Shown: one piece after another, positions 16,469 through 25,162 of the stretch
How the letters are laid out: every line of letters starts with the position of its first letter
Position numbering within the stretch: the first letter of the stretch is position 1
Source: Actinomycetes bacterium
GTDB taxonomy: Bacteria; Actinomycetota; Acidimicrobiia; Acidimicrobiales; Bog-793
Reading direction: 5' to 3'
DNA: 64,000 bases
Assembly (NCBI GenBank): GCA_021796535.1
Contig: JAKABW010000009.1
Coordinates: 1 to 64,000 of the forward strand
Program-made: the position numbers and the translations under genes
Notes under the pieces: model-generated
The model's database searches: none
What the model was told of the DNA's origin: nothing
The model's input: only the letters and a program-made list of their open reading frames with translations

Positions 16469-17377
16469 ATGAAACCTATACCTGTCGCGTTCCATATAGG
16501 ACCGCTGGAAATACATACATACGGGATCGGGCTGGCAATTGCATTCTGGTTCGGATACCGCTACTTTTGCTACAGATTGAGAAAACACGGATACGACGAT
16601 TCCTGGTTCACCGTCACTTTCGTTGAAATAGTGATTTCGGCCGTGATAGGAGCCAGAATTGTCCACGTTTTGGCTCACACAAGGTACTACTCACAAAACC
16701 CTGGGCAGATCGTGGCAATCTGGAACGGAGGCCTTTCCAGTTTCGGAGGACTCCTGGGAGGAATACCCGTCGGGTTTTTGAGCGCAAAAAAACGTTGCAA
16801 AAACCTAAAACTTTCCGTGGCGGCAGATCTGATCGCCCCTGTTTTGGTGGAGGCATGGGCGGTGGGAAGGCTTCTGGGCCCGCAACTGATGTACTCGGGA
16901 GGAGGAAAACCCACCAATGCCTGGTATGGCATGTACTACGCAGGGGAAGTGGGCAAACGACTTCCGGTGCCGATATTTCAAGCCATCGAATGCACCGCCG
17001 TTTTTCTGATCAGCCTTTATGCCGAGAGGTTAATTTCCAAACGCGGCGGGCCCATAGGCGTCGTGGCCTGTACGGCAACCGCATTATGGGGTCTCAGCCG
17101 CTATTTTGACGAATCGGTATATCTTCCGCACGACAACGGCACGATCGGAGTCGAGGCGGCGGGTTTGGCCATGTTTTTCGGCGGTCTGCTGCTTGCCGGA
17201 ATTCTGATGTTCAAAAAAAGACATGCTCCGTCTCCAAACGGAGAAAAGCACTCCGGAGGCATGGCGGATACGGCAAACGTCAATGCCGACACCGGCAAGG
17301 ACGCCGATATCCCGTTACCGAAATATCCCCGCGGCGATCCTTGGGGCAACAAAGTCGGGCTTCCCGCCGCGACTTAG
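16469..17377 (+). CDS. lgt: prolipoprotein diacylglyceryl transferase-like protein (Lgt family, divergent)
   Basis: The 302-residue, seven-helix membrane protein belongs to the Lgt family, which moves diacylglycerol from phosphatidylglycerol to the lipobox cysteine of prolipoproteins. Seen are the N-terminal GPLEIHTYGI, ARIVHVLAH, NGGLSSFGGLLGG and the arginine of GRLLG. It is divergent where the family is most conserved: the usual GRxGNFxNxExxG reads GRLLGPQLMYSGGG, and the HPTPLYE-type motif reads LPVPIFQ. It may be an actinobacterial variant or a paralogue with altered activity. The C-terminal 50 residues are a hydrophilic extension. The start lies very close to a TA-rich -10-like run. Confidence 0.78.
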   Translation: MKPIPVAFHIGPLEIHTYGIGLAIAFWFGYRYFCYRLRKHGYDDSWFTVTFVEIVISAVIGARIVHVLAHTRYYSQNPGQIVAIWNGGLSSFGGLLGGIPVGFLSAKKRCKNLKLSVAADLIAPVLVEAWAVGRLLGPQLMYSGGGKPTNAWYGMYYAGEVGKRLPVPIFQAIECTAVFLISLYAERLISKRGGPIGVVACTATALWGLSRYFDESVYLPHDNGTIGVEAAGLAMFFGGLLLAGILMFKKRHAPSPNGEKHSGGMADTANVNADTGKDADIPLPKYPRGDPWGNKVGLPAAT

Positions 17378-17603
17378 ACCCTTATCCGGTTCTTCGCTCA
17401 GATTGCCTTTTGAACACAAAAGGCGGCTCAAAAGAACTCGGCCCGGGCGACGAAAGCCGTCGATAAATTCCATACTATCTCTTGCTTATTCACTGTATGT
17501 AATATAGAATATGCCATAAGTGGCAATTCTCTACTTTTTCTCCCGGAAGCCACGCTATAGGCTGCAAAAAGAGGCCCTTTCGCCCTGAGGAGAGCTGATA
17601 CAA

Positions 17604-17777
17604 ATGCCTAACCTAACCATCCAAGACTTACGCAAAATGTCGGATGAAATTACAATGAAAAAAATTGCCAATATCAAAGAGTGCATACAAAAAGCCCTTG
17701 ATATCTTGAACCGTAAAGATTACGATACCGAGTCGGTCAAGATAATATTGCAAGACATCCTGCATCATATCGACTGA
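17604..17777 (+). CDS. small protein of unknown function (57 aa)
   Basis: A 57-codon frame with AGGAGAG about 10 nt upstream of ATG. The product is helical and charged (LRKMSDEITMKKIANIKE, then two further predicted helices) and ends with HHID. Codon use is like that of the neighbouring genes. I do not recognise it. Lying alone between lgt and msrB, it could be a genuine small cytoplasmic protein. Confidence 0.45.
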   Translation: MPNLTIQDLRKMSDEITMKKIANIKECIQKALDILNRKDYDTESVKIILQDILHHID

Positions 17778-17925
17778 GGTCGCTTTGATCGGCATTTGTC
17801 CGGCACTTTGATAAGCGGAGAGATAAACGACAGGACTTGAGACAGGTTGCGCTATGCTCAAGTACATAGGGCAGAGCGGCTGTATTCCCTACTCTTTAGC
17901 TAAAATGACTTTTACAGAGGCTGAA

Positions 17926-18354
17926 ATGACGGCAAACAAATACGGACCGGCGGCAGGTGACGAAGAAAAATGGCAAAGTGAGCTGACCGAAGAGCAATTT
18001 CATGTGCTGCGCCAAAAAGGCACCGAAGCGCCGTTCACCGGTAAATATAACGACTTTCACCAAAAAGGACTCTTTCTTTGCGCGGCATGCGGAAACGCGC
18101 TCTTTGCCTCGGATGACAAATACGATTCCGGCTCCGGGTGGCCCAGTTTCACAAAACCGGTCAATTCCGAAAATATTGCCACCAATCGGGATTTCTCGCA
18201 CAATATGGTGAGAACGGAGGCCGTTTGCGCGAAATGCGGATCACACCTCGGACACGTGTTTGACGACGGACCGGAACCGCTGGCGCAGCGGTGGTGCATC
18301 AATTCGGTTGCTCTGGAATTTGAGCAAAAAGACGGCTCCGGCCCAAAAGAATAG
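17926..18354 (+). CDS. msrB: peptide-methionine (R)-S-oxide reductase MsrB
   Basis: The 142-residue enzyme reduces methionine-R-sulphoxide in proteins, recycled by thioredoxin. All hallmarks are present: two zinc CxxC pairs (CAAC and CAKC), GSGWPSF, the HNMVRTEAVC block, SHLGHVFDDGP and the catalytic Cys in RWCINS. The ATG at 17926 is preceded by GAGG at proper spacing; two earlier in-frame ATGs (17854, 17905) lack one. It lies 4 nt upstream of msrA, so the two form an operon covering both sulphoxide stereoisomers. Confidence 0.95.
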   Translation: MTANKYGPAAGDEEKWQSELTEEQFHVLRQKGTEAPFTGKYNDFHQKGLFLCAACGNALFASDDKYDSGSGWPSFTKPVNSENIATNRDFSHNMVRTEAVCAKCGSHLGHVFDDGPEPLAQRWCINSVALEFEQKDGSGPKE

Positions 18355-18358
18355 AAAA

Positions 18359-18991
18359 ATGCTTTTCGCAGGACACAACACGCACATGGTCGACGCGGGG
18401 AACGCTTTGCCAGGAAACGCGGATCCGATCATTGTATCAGGCAAACACTGCGTACTCGGCACTCCCGTCATGCCACCTTTCCCCCCGAATTGCGAAACTA
18501 CGGTGATAGCCATGGGATGCTTCTGGGGTGCGGAAAGAGCCATGTGGCAGTTGGAGGGCGTCTATACGACGGCGGCCGGATACTGCGGCGGATTTACCGA
18601 AAATCCCACCTATGAGCAAGTCTGTTCGGGAAAAACCGGACATGCCGAATCCGTCTTGGTGGTATTTGATCCGGAAATACTGAGCTACGGCCAAATTATA
18701 AAAACCTTTTACGAGACCCATGACCCCACGCAATATATGGGGCAGGGCAACGACATCGGCACCCAATACCGCTCAGCCCTTTACTGTGACAATCGACAGC
18801 AGACGGAAACGGCTTTGAGAATTACCGCCCGCTACCAAAGTATTTTGGAGCGGGCAGGGATGGGCCCGATTGTCACGGAAATCGCCTCACAAAAGAACTT
18901 TTATTACGCCGAGGAATACCACCAGCAATACTTGGCCAAAGTTCCCAACGGGTACTGTGGACTGAAATCTACCGGTTTAAAATGTATATAA
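18359..18991 (+). CDS. msrA: peptide-methionine (S)-S-oxide reductase MsrA
   Basis: The 210-residue enzyme reduces methionine-S-sulphoxide. The catalytic motif GCFWGAER is followed by GVYTTAAGYCGG, TGHAESVLVVFDP, FYETHDPTQYMGQGND and EYHQQYL, all typical of MsrA; resolving cysteines occur near the C terminus (NGYCGLKSTGLKC). The N-terminal 45 residues before the domain are longer than in minimal MsrA. Translation probably couples to msrB, whose stop lies 4 nt upstream; the ribosome binding site is weak. Confidence 0.95.
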   Translation: MLFAGHNTHMVDAGNALPGNADPIIVSGKHCVLGTPVMPPFPPNCETTVIAMGCFWGAERAMWQLEGVYTTAAGYCGGFTENPTYEQVCSGKTGHAESVLVVFDPEILSYGQIIKTFYETHDPTQYMGQGNDIGTQYRSALYCDNRQQTETALRITARYQSILERAGMGPIVTEIASQKNFYYAEEYHQQYLAKVPNGYCGLKSTGLKCI

Positions 18992-19213
18992 AGTGTCCTC
19001 GCCGCCTCTTTGATATTGAAAATTTTGCAAATCAAACAATTTACATTCGGCGCCTATCGGAAGTTTTCTAAAAAGATACGGTTTGTAATGCACTTTACTG
19101 ATTTTGATGTGTTAAAATATATACATCACAGTTTTGTTAAATTTTTATCAGCAAATGTTAAGATTTATGCGTCATGGTATTAAGATAAACGCTTACAGAA
19201 ACGAATATGAAAA

Positions 19214-19774
19214 GTGACGAAACCGCTTAAAGAGTTTTGGGGTAAATTTGCCTCCGGCCGCATAGGTACTTTTGTTATCAGGATATTCCGTTACAGCACG
19301 ACCTCTTTGATATGTTTGGGCATCAGTGAAGCCACTATCTTGATACTTACCGCCACCAACTTATTCGGGGCCACCACCGCAGCCCTGATTGCCAATTTTG
19401 CCGGAGTCATTCCTTCTTACCTGCTGAGCAGATATTGGATTTGGAAAGAAGCCGACAGAAAAAACACCACAAAACAAATCGTGCTTTACTGGATCATATC
19501 GATTATATCCATCGGCATAACAAGCTTTGCAACCGGGTTCATTACCCATCATTCCGACACCACGGGAACCGCACACTTGGAGGTCGTGGGCGGGTCTTTC
19601 CTGGGTCTCAACTTTATACTCTGGATCGCCAAATATGTTGCATACCAAAAGATAGTTTTTCGAATAGCCCCCAATGAGGCAGGGTCTGGGCAAAACGGGG
19701 ATTACCCTGCTTTGTCAGCTGAAAAGCACGCAGAAAAGACGGCCTTCAGCCAAACAGGTAAATTGGATTTCTAA
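19214..19774 (+). CDS. GtrA-family membrane protein
   Basis: The 186-residue product has four hydrophobic helices within residues 20-150 and the GtrA/DPMS-type pattern (FRYSTTSLICLGISEA, NFAGVIPSYLLSRYWIWKE). GtrA-like proteins are thought to help flip polyprenyl-linked sugars for cell-wall or surface glycosylation. The C-terminal 35 residues are polar. It starts with GTG with no strong ribosome binding site. No glycosyltransferase is adjacent; the nearby LCP gene is a plausible functional partner. Confidence 0.8.
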   Translation: MTKPLKEFWGKFASGRIGTFVIRIFRYSTTSLICLGISEATILILTATNLFGATTAALIANFAGVIPSYLLSRYWIWKEADRKNTTKQIVLYWIISIISIGITSFATGFITHHSDTTGTAHLEVVGGSFLGLNFILWIAKYVAYQKIVFRIAPNEAGSGQNGDYPALSAEKHAEKTAFSQTGKLDF

Positions 19775-19792
19775 AGCATCCGAAGCTTTATC

Positions 19793-20203
19793 CTAACCGG
19801 TTGCAATCCTTCTTCCGGATATCGAATTGATATGGATTCGCACATAGTGCTCGTCTTCGTCGCTTACCCATGAATTGAATTGCAGTCGGCGTTCGTTCTC
19901 GGAAAGGTTGTCGATGGCATTTGTTATATCGCGCCCGACCCCTTCTATCATGATGCTCCATCCGCTGTGGGTGGCATAGTCCAGGGAATCCACTTCAAAC
20001 GCCACATTATTCAAACCGGAATGCTCAAATTTAGTGCCTATGGTGGTTTTAAACACTATCGCATAATCGTCGAACACGTAATTGACGGGGAAAATAAGCG
20101 GACGCCCATCCTCCACAATTCCCAGCCTTCCGACAGACTGGGTTTTCAACAATTCAAAACATTCTTTTTCGTCAATAGTCTGTATGTGAACGTCCCCTGT
20201 CAT
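19793..20203 (-). CDS. pyridoxamine 5'-phosphate oxidase family (PPOX-like flavoprotein)
   Basis: The 136-residue product has the split-barrel fold of the Pyridox_ox_2 / nitroimidazole-resistance type: CFELLKTQSVGRLGIVEDG, PLIFPVNYVFDD and the HSGWSIMIEGVGRDI strand. Such proteins bind FMN, F420 or haem and reduce or bind small molecules; the substrate cannot be predicted. The ATG is well placed after GGAGG. It converges with the GtrA gene. Confidence 0.85.
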   Translation of the reverse strand: MTGDVHIQTIDEKECFELLKTQSVGRLGIVEDGRPLIFPVNYVFDDYAIVFKTTIGTKFEHSGLNNVAFEVDSLDYATHSGWSIMIEGVGRDITNAIDNLSENERRLQFNSWVSDEDEHYVRIHINSISGRRIATG

Positions 20204-20304
20204 ATTTCCTCCGCATCGCGCTAGACCCTATTACAGACTATATAAACTTGGGGCTCCTGTCCCCAGTAAGACTTTGTTTTATATAAATACTGTCAAAAGA
20301 AACA

Positions 20305-21096
20305 TTATAAGGCGTAACCATAAATAGGCCAGTGGCGCTGTGCTTTCGCAAGGGGTGAACGGTTTTGTGATGCCAAAAATGTTGAGTAGCTCTCTGCCCA
20401 AGATTCATACCACTGCCCCTGCAAAAAATATAAGTTGGCCAATTCGTAATTGTTGATATCAAATTGATCAGTCATTTTAAATAAAATTTCACACGAAGCC
20501 TGAGCGTCCGACAACGATCGGTGAGGCGTCTGATTCGTGACACCGTAGTAGCCGCAAAGCGAGGCCAGGTTGCGGCGTCCCTGTCTGTCTTTGGCAAAGT
20601 ATCTGTCCAAAACCAATATGTCGATGACAGGACCTTTCCACCCGGCTTCATACAGGCTGGTATTTAAAAATTTCTTGCCCAAAAGACTGACTATGCTCAA
20701 ATCATAGGTAAGATTCATGCCGACCAAAGGTATCCCGTTTCCCGCTAAGTCGAGTAGCTTATCGAATACAGCCCGAATTGCCGCAACCAAGTCCTCACCC
20801 CGTTCCACAGCCTCTTCTGTGGTGATGCCGTGGATAGCCGTGGCTTCTTTTGGTATGGGCACACCCGGATTCACAATTTGTTCGCAGGACGATTCCGGCA
20901 AACGGTTTTGATACGTGCAAAAAGCGTAGCTTACGGGTAAAGCCGTCTTGATGTCAAGACCCGTTGTTTCCAAATCAAAAGCAACGACTTCTCCGTATGA
21001 CCACATTTTATCTACCGATATTTCCTGTTGGCACCCATAAGACAGACACTGCTGTATATGCTTGTTTCCGTCTTCCAGAACAGCTCTCAAACCCAT
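20305..21096 (-). CDS. DEDDh 3'-5' exonuclease (DnaQ-like)
   Basis: The 263-residue product carries the DnaQ/RNase T exonuclease fold: ExoI VVAFDLETTG (Asp and Glu), ExoII GMNLTYDLSIV (Asp), and ExoIII HRSLSDAQAS (His and Asp), so all five catalytic residues are present. It resembles actinobacterial stand-alone epsilon-like exonucleases used in proofreading or repair. An N-terminal stretch with Cys residues precedes the fold. The start is uncertain: ATG 21096 follows AAGGAG by about 11 nt; ATGs at 21120 and 21204 are alternatives. Confidence 0.82.
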   Translation of the reverse strand: MGLRAVLEDGNKHIQQCLSYGCQQEISVDKMWSYGEVVAFDLETTGLDIKTALPVSYAFCTYQNRLPESSCEQIVNPGVPIPKEATAIHGITTEEAVERGEDLVAAIRAVFDKLLDLAGNGIPLVGMNLTYDLSIVSLLGKKFLNTSLYEAGWKGPVIDILVLDRYFAKDRQGRRNLASLCGYYGVTNQTPHRSLSDAQASCEILFKMTDQFDINNYELANLYFLQGQWYESWAESYSTFLASQNRSPLAKAQRHWPIYGYAL

Positions 21097-21334
21097 ACTA
21101 TCGACATCTCCTTCTTTCATCACGGAATCCCGGCTTTTGATTTTGGTATTGACAACCCAAATTCGCCGGACTTCCAAGCTAAATAACATTGATGTTATTT
21201 TCACATACGGCTATAACAGGAAGCAGACAAGAGAATTTTTTACGCTTTGGCGTCGCTCAAAACCTCCCTGTTGCCTCAAAAAACTACCGGGGCAGATTCG
21301 GCATCACCGAAAGATCCCTCTAATTTTTAGTGGC

Positions 21335-21340
21335 TATAAT
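21335..21340 (+). promoter_or_regulatory. consensus -10 box TATAAT, leaderless start
   Basis: A perfect TATAAT preceded by GC, with exactly six bases (21341-21346) before the ATG at 21347. The predicted transcription start is the A of the start codon. Confidence 0.65.
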
Positions 21341-21346
21341 GGTATT

Positions 21347-21691
21347 ATGTGGTGGAATAAGAGGGCCGTCGGTTTACACTGTACGCTTCTTATTGTTTTG
21401 CCCATCTTTTCCTTTATGGCGTATTGGCAACTGAGCAGAGCCCTGGGAGGAAACAGCCTGAGTTGGGTTTATACCTTTGAATGGCCGTTTTTCGGATTCT
21501 ACGCCATTGTTTTGTGGTGGAAACTTATTCACGAGAACGAAGAAAAGAAAACCGGACTGCGGTTTTCCAGAAAACACGCCGCGGACAACGACTCGGACAA
21601 AGAAAAAGATCTGGAAGAACAGACTGCGGCATACAACAGTTACTTATCTTCTTTGTACCAAAGCGGGGAACAAAACCGCTTAAAAACATGA
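21347..21691 (+). CDS. conserved actinobacterial two-helix membrane protein
   Basis: The 114-residue product has two transmembrane helices (about residues 8-28 and 41-60) with a conserved-looking loop SLSWVYTFEWPFF and a highly charged cytoplasmic tail. I recall similar uncharacterised proteins (YWQLSRAL, EWPFFGFYAIVLWWKL) in many actinobacteria; no function is known. The start is fixed by the TATAAT box six bases upstream. There is no Shine-Dalgarno, so the mRNA is expected to be leaderless. Confidence 0.72.
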   Translation: MWWNKRAVGLHCTLLIVLPIFSFMAYWQLSRALGGNSLSWVYTFEWPFFGFYAIVLWWKLIHENEEKKTGLRFSRKHAADNDSDKEKDLEEQTAAYNSYLSSLYQSGEQNRLKT

Positions 21692-21842
21692 TGCGGATTT
21701 TGACCGGACGGACGAAAACATATCTGCTAGATTGTGCCGATGGGACTAATTATTCGCGTTCTGGTTAAGATTTTGGTCAAAATAAAAAGACAAAAGAAGG
21801 CCAAAAAAACCTCATAAAAAGATCTGTATTTCTCGATACCCA

Positions 21843-21863
21843 GCCGGCAACGATGTTGCCGGC
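21843..21863. repeat. 9-bp perfect inverted repeat
   Basis: GCCGGCAAC-GAT-GTTGCCGGC in a 300-bp spacer without other features. No T run follows on the plus strand, so it may be an operator, a REP-like element or a weak terminator rather than a standard terminator. The rest of 21692-21975 shows nothing recognisable. Confidence 0.4.
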
Positions 21864-21975
21864 CAAAGCGTCGTCACCAGGCAACCGAGCTTGCCCGTAT
21901 CGACATCTTTTAAACCATTTATTTTTAGAAATTTCCGATAACTTTGTGTTTTTGTTTTTTACGGCCATAGGGCTA

Positions 21976-21981
21976 TAGAAT
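21976..21981 (+). promoter_or_regulatory. -10 box TAGAAT, leaderless start
   Basis: TAGAAT with seven bases before the ATG at 21989; the run reads GGCTATAGAAT, again with GC ahead of the TA. Confidence 0.5.
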
Positions 21982-21988
21982 AAAAGTT

Positions 21989-22708
21989 ATGACAGACGGC
22001 GACAATGTTAGCGAACATCAAGAAAACGCATCGGGAACCAAAACAATTTACCGTCAGGTAAAATTCGTTCCCGATAGAACAGCCGTAACGTTACTCTTAA
22101 TTCGGCACGGCGAATCGGCAATAGCCGATATGGAAAACCCGTTTCCCCTGACAGAAGGCCGCAGCGACCCATCTCTGTCACCGATCGGCATTCTGCAAGC
22201 CCAGGCTTTGGCTTCCAGATTGGCCGGTTACCGGTTGGACGACATCTACGTGACGCAGCTGAAGCGTACCCAAGAAACAGCCGCTCCATTGTGCAGCGCC
22301 ATCGGAAAAACGTGGACCGTAGAAGAAGATTTGGTGGAGATATTTATGGGGGAATGGGAAGGCGGCATTTACCGCAAGCACATGACGGAAGGGCATCCCG
22401 TCGCCCAAAGGATTCTGGCCGAACAGCGTTTTGACGTTATTCCGGGCGGAGAATCAAATCATTCCGTAACTTCGAGGGCAGTCGCTGCCATTCAAAAAAT
22501 TACGGTATCGCATCCCGGCAAAACTCTGGCCATATTTACACACAGCGTTGTGATAGCCAATGTGCTTGCTTTTGTCACCCGCTCGGAACCGTTTGCCTTC
22601 CTGGGCAACGACAACGCCTCCGTATCCGAAATTGTGGTTGCCGACGGGAAATGGTATCTGAGAAGATTTAACGATACGGCCCACCTGGAGCACATCAAGC
22701 ACCTATAA
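21989..22708 (+). CDS. histidine phosphatase (phosphoglycerate mutase-like) family protein
   Basis: The 239-residue product has the RHG signature LLLIRHGES with the phospho-accepting His, QLKRTQETAAPL, the catalytic acidic region DLVEIFMGEWEGG and the second His in IFTHSVVIANVL. Proteins of this type dephosphorylate sugar phosphates, nucleotides or other small phosphates; the substrate is unknown. It is transcribed from its own leaderless promoter and overlaps the convergent histidine kinase gene by 6 nt. Confidence 0.88.
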   Translation: MTDGDNVSEHQENASGTKTIYRQVKFVPDRTAVTLLLIRHGESAIADMENPFPLTEGRSDPSLSPIGILQAQALASRLAGYRLDDIYVTQLKRTQETAAPLCSAIGKTWTVEEDLVEIFMGEWEGGIYRKHMTEGHPVAQRILAEQRFDVIPGGESNHSVTSRAVAAIQKITVSHPGKTLAIFTHSVVIANVLAFVTRSEPFAFLGNDNASVSEIVVADGKWYLRRFNDTAHLEHIKHL

Positions 22709-24340
22709 AATGCCGTCCGGCTCAAAAGTCCCCTTTCCTTGTCCGTTTGGCTGTGATTGATCAAAATCTGTTTTTTTCTCGGGTATTTCAACCCAAAAGT
22801 GCGTACCCACGCCGTCCACAGAGTTCACCCCCGTTTTGCCGCGATGCACTTCCACAATCGAGGCGACTATCGCCAAACCCAATCCCGTGCCGCCTCTGTC
22901 TCTGTTTCTGGAAGAATCGGCCTTATAAAAACGTTCAAATACTTTTTCCAGGTGCTCCCGGGGAATACCAGGCCCTTCGTCTATCACTTCGAAGATACCG
23001 CCGGCTCCCGAGTTTTTGACATTAATGTGTATGGCTGCCGAGCTCGGGGTATGGACTATCGCGTTTCTGACTAAATTGACGGCGACCTGTCTGAGACTTG
23101 CTTCGTCCCCGTACACATTAACGGAACCTTCCGATTGAAAAGTAATTTCTCTGTCCGGATCCATAGCCTGGGCGTCGATGGCCGCGTCTGCCGCTATTTG
23201 GTTCAAATCCACCGTTTCGAAGTGATAGACGTGTCCTTGATCCAGTCTGGCCAGCAACAGCAGATCTTCCACCAGCTCGGCCATGCGCTTGGCTTCGCTT
23301 TCAATCCTGAGCATCGACCTTTCCAGGTCTTCCGGATGTTTATTGGCTCCTCTCCGGAAAAGCTCGGCATAGCCCCTGATGGAAGTGAGCGGGGTTCTGA
23401 GCTCGTGGGAAGCATCCGCCAAAAATTGCCTCAGTCTGTTTTCAGAAGATTGTTGTTCGTTAAAAGAGTGCTCTATTTGGCTGAGCATAGTATTTAAAGA
23501 TATGCCGAGACGGCCGAGTTCCGTGTTGGGTTCCGCCACCGTGACCCTCTGCGAAAGGTCTCCTTTTGCTATGGCATCCGCCGTTTTTTCTATCTTCTCG
23601 AGAGGCTTCATCCCTATTCTCACCAATATATAGCTGAGCAGTGCCAAGACCACCAGGACACTTATGCCGACAGCCAAATCAAAAAGTTTCAGGTGTCGCA
23701 AAGTGTCATAAAAAGGATTGAGCGGAATGGCAATAACTTCCACCCCCGCCACTTCTTGGGTAAAGCCGTTGATGGCCGGTATGGCCATCACCCTGTAAGC
23801 GCTTACGGCACCGTGCCCGCCTTTTGCCGGAGCCGAAAAAACCTGTACGTCGTTGGGGGAATTAAACTGCTGGATGACTCTCTTGACCACCGACAAAGGC
23901 ACAATGGGGCCGGGGCCGTCGGCAACGGGAAAAGCGCTGATCACCGCACCGCTGATATCTATGACTTCACCGTAGGTGCCGGTGGGAGCCGCGCTCAAAT
24001 TGGGGGATTTGAAACCTCCGTCGCCGAAGTAACGCTCCACGGGCAGTTTGGCGGCAGCGAGCTGTTCGTCAACCTGTCTTGTCAAAAAAGATTCTGTTTG
24101 CGAATAAACTATAACGTCGGCCACCGACAAACCGACGGTCGTTATAAGAACCAGTCCGATCAAGAGGCGGGTCCTTAAAGAAAATTTCCCCGGTCTCAGT
24201 TTTGCTCTCAAAAGGCTTTTTGATCCGGTTATCCGCTCACGGGAAAACGGCTCTTCTTCTCGGTTGTGATCCTGAAATAAAGACGGGACTTGTGTTTCGG
24301 CTTCTTCTCGGTTGTCTTTAAACTGGTTTTTTTGCTTCAT
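22703..24340 (-). CDS. sensor histidine kinase (EnvZ/MprB type)
   Basis: The 545-residue membrane kinase has a charged N-terminal tail, TM1 at about residues 57-77, an extracytoplasmic sensor domain, TM2 at about 225-245, HAMP, a HisKA domain with the phosphorylated His in ASHELRTPLTSIRG, and an HATPase domain with NLVRNAIVHTP, DEGPGIP and GGTGLGLAIV. Organisation matches actinobacterial MprB/TcrY-like kinases. It overlaps the upstream response regulator by 23 nt and so forms a two-component operon with it. The signal is unknown; nearby envelope genes suggest cell-wall stress, which is inference. Confidence 0.93.
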   Translation of the reverse strand: MKQKNQFKDNREEAETQVPSLFQDHNREEEPFSRERITGSKSLLRAKLRPGKFSLRTRLLIGLVLITTVGLSVADVIVYSQTESFLTRQVDEQLAAAKLPVERYFGDGGFKSPNLSAAPTGTYGEVIDISGAVISAFPVADGPGPIVPLSVVKRVIQQFNSPNDVQVFSAPAKGGHGAVSAYRVMAIPAINGFTQEVAGVEVIAIPLNPFYDTLRHLKLFDLAVGISVLVVLALLSYILVRIGMKPLEKIEKTADAIAKGDLSQRVTVAEPNTELGRLGISLNTMLSQIEHSFNEQQSSENRLRQFLADASHELRTPLTSIRGYAELFRRGANKHPEDLERSMLRIESEAKRMAELVEDLLLLARLDQGHVYHFETVDLNQIAADAAIDAQAMDPDREITFQSEGSVNVYGDEASLRQVAVNLVRNAIVHTPSSAAIHINVKNSGAGGIFEVIDEGPGIPREHLEKVFERFYKADSSRNRDRGGTGLGLAIVASIVEVHRGKTGVNSVDGVGTHFWVEIPEKKTDFDQSQPNGQGKGTFEPDGIL

Positions 24341-25037
24341 AATAGTCTTGTGAACTTGGTGCCCTGAGGCTGTAACCGGCTCCTCGCAGAGTATGGATCA
24401 GAGGGGGGCCATGTGAATCCACTTTTTTGCGGAGATAACTTATATAGGTCTCAACGACGTTTGCATCTCCTTCGAAATCATACTCCCACACGTAATCAAG
24501 TATCTGCGCTTTGGACAACACCCTCCTGGGGTTCAGCATTAAATATCTGAGCAGCTTAAATTCCGTGGGAGTCAACTCGATCGGTCTGTCCCCTCTGTAA
24601 ACTTCTCTTGTCTCTTCGTCAAGTTCCAAATCGTAAAACGTAAGCTTTGCTTTGCTGTTGGAAGAGTCATTGGTCCTGCGTAAAATTGCCCTTAGGCGCG
24701 CCACCAATTCCTCTATGCTGAATGGCTTTGTTACATAGTCGTCTCCGCCCAAGGTGAGCCCTCTGACCTTGTCTTCGGTGGTATCGCGGGCCGTCAAAAA
24801 CAATATGGGTACTTTATAACCTTCCAATCTCAGCCGCCTGGCCACTTCGAAACCGTCCAGATCCGGCAACATGACATCCAGCAGCATCAGGTGCGGTCTG
24901 CTTTTGAGGGCTGCCGTCAAAGCCTCTCTGCCCGTATAAGCCGTTGTCACTTCAAAGCCTTCATAGTGTAAAGCCGTGGCAACCAAGTCGGCTATATTTC
25001 TTTCATCATCAACCACCAAAACACGATTAGTATCCAC
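24318..25037 (-). CDS. OmpR/PhoB-family response regulator
   Basis: The 239-residue product has a receiver domain (VLVVDDERN acidic pair, phospho-Asp in MLLDVMLPD, Thr in LTARD, Lys in TKPFS) and a winged-helix output domain at about residues 135-230 ending RGAGYSLR. It is the partner of the overlapping histidine kinase. GTG start; a TTATTATCAAT run just upstream could hold the -10 box. Confidence 0.94.
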   Translation of the reverse strand: MDTNRVLVVDDERNIADLVATALHYEGFEVTTAYTGREALTAALKSRPHLMLLDVMLPDLDGFEVARRLRLEGYKVPILFLTARDTTEDKVRGLTLGGDDYVTKPFSIEELVARLRAILRRTNDSSNSKAKLTFYDLELDEETREVYRGDRPIELTPTEFKLLRYLMLNPRRVLSKAQILDYVWEYDFEGDANVVETYISYLRKKVDSHGPPLIHTLRGAGYSLRAPSSQDYYEAKKPV

Positions 25038-25162
25038 ATTGATAATAATCTAGTATTAAGCTGTGAGTAAGCTGTGAAAAAACTGACAAAGTGTATAGGA
25101 ACTTTGTCTGCCATGCAAAGACCTGCGGGAATAAATTGCAGAGTTTTTTGGTTATCGCATTC

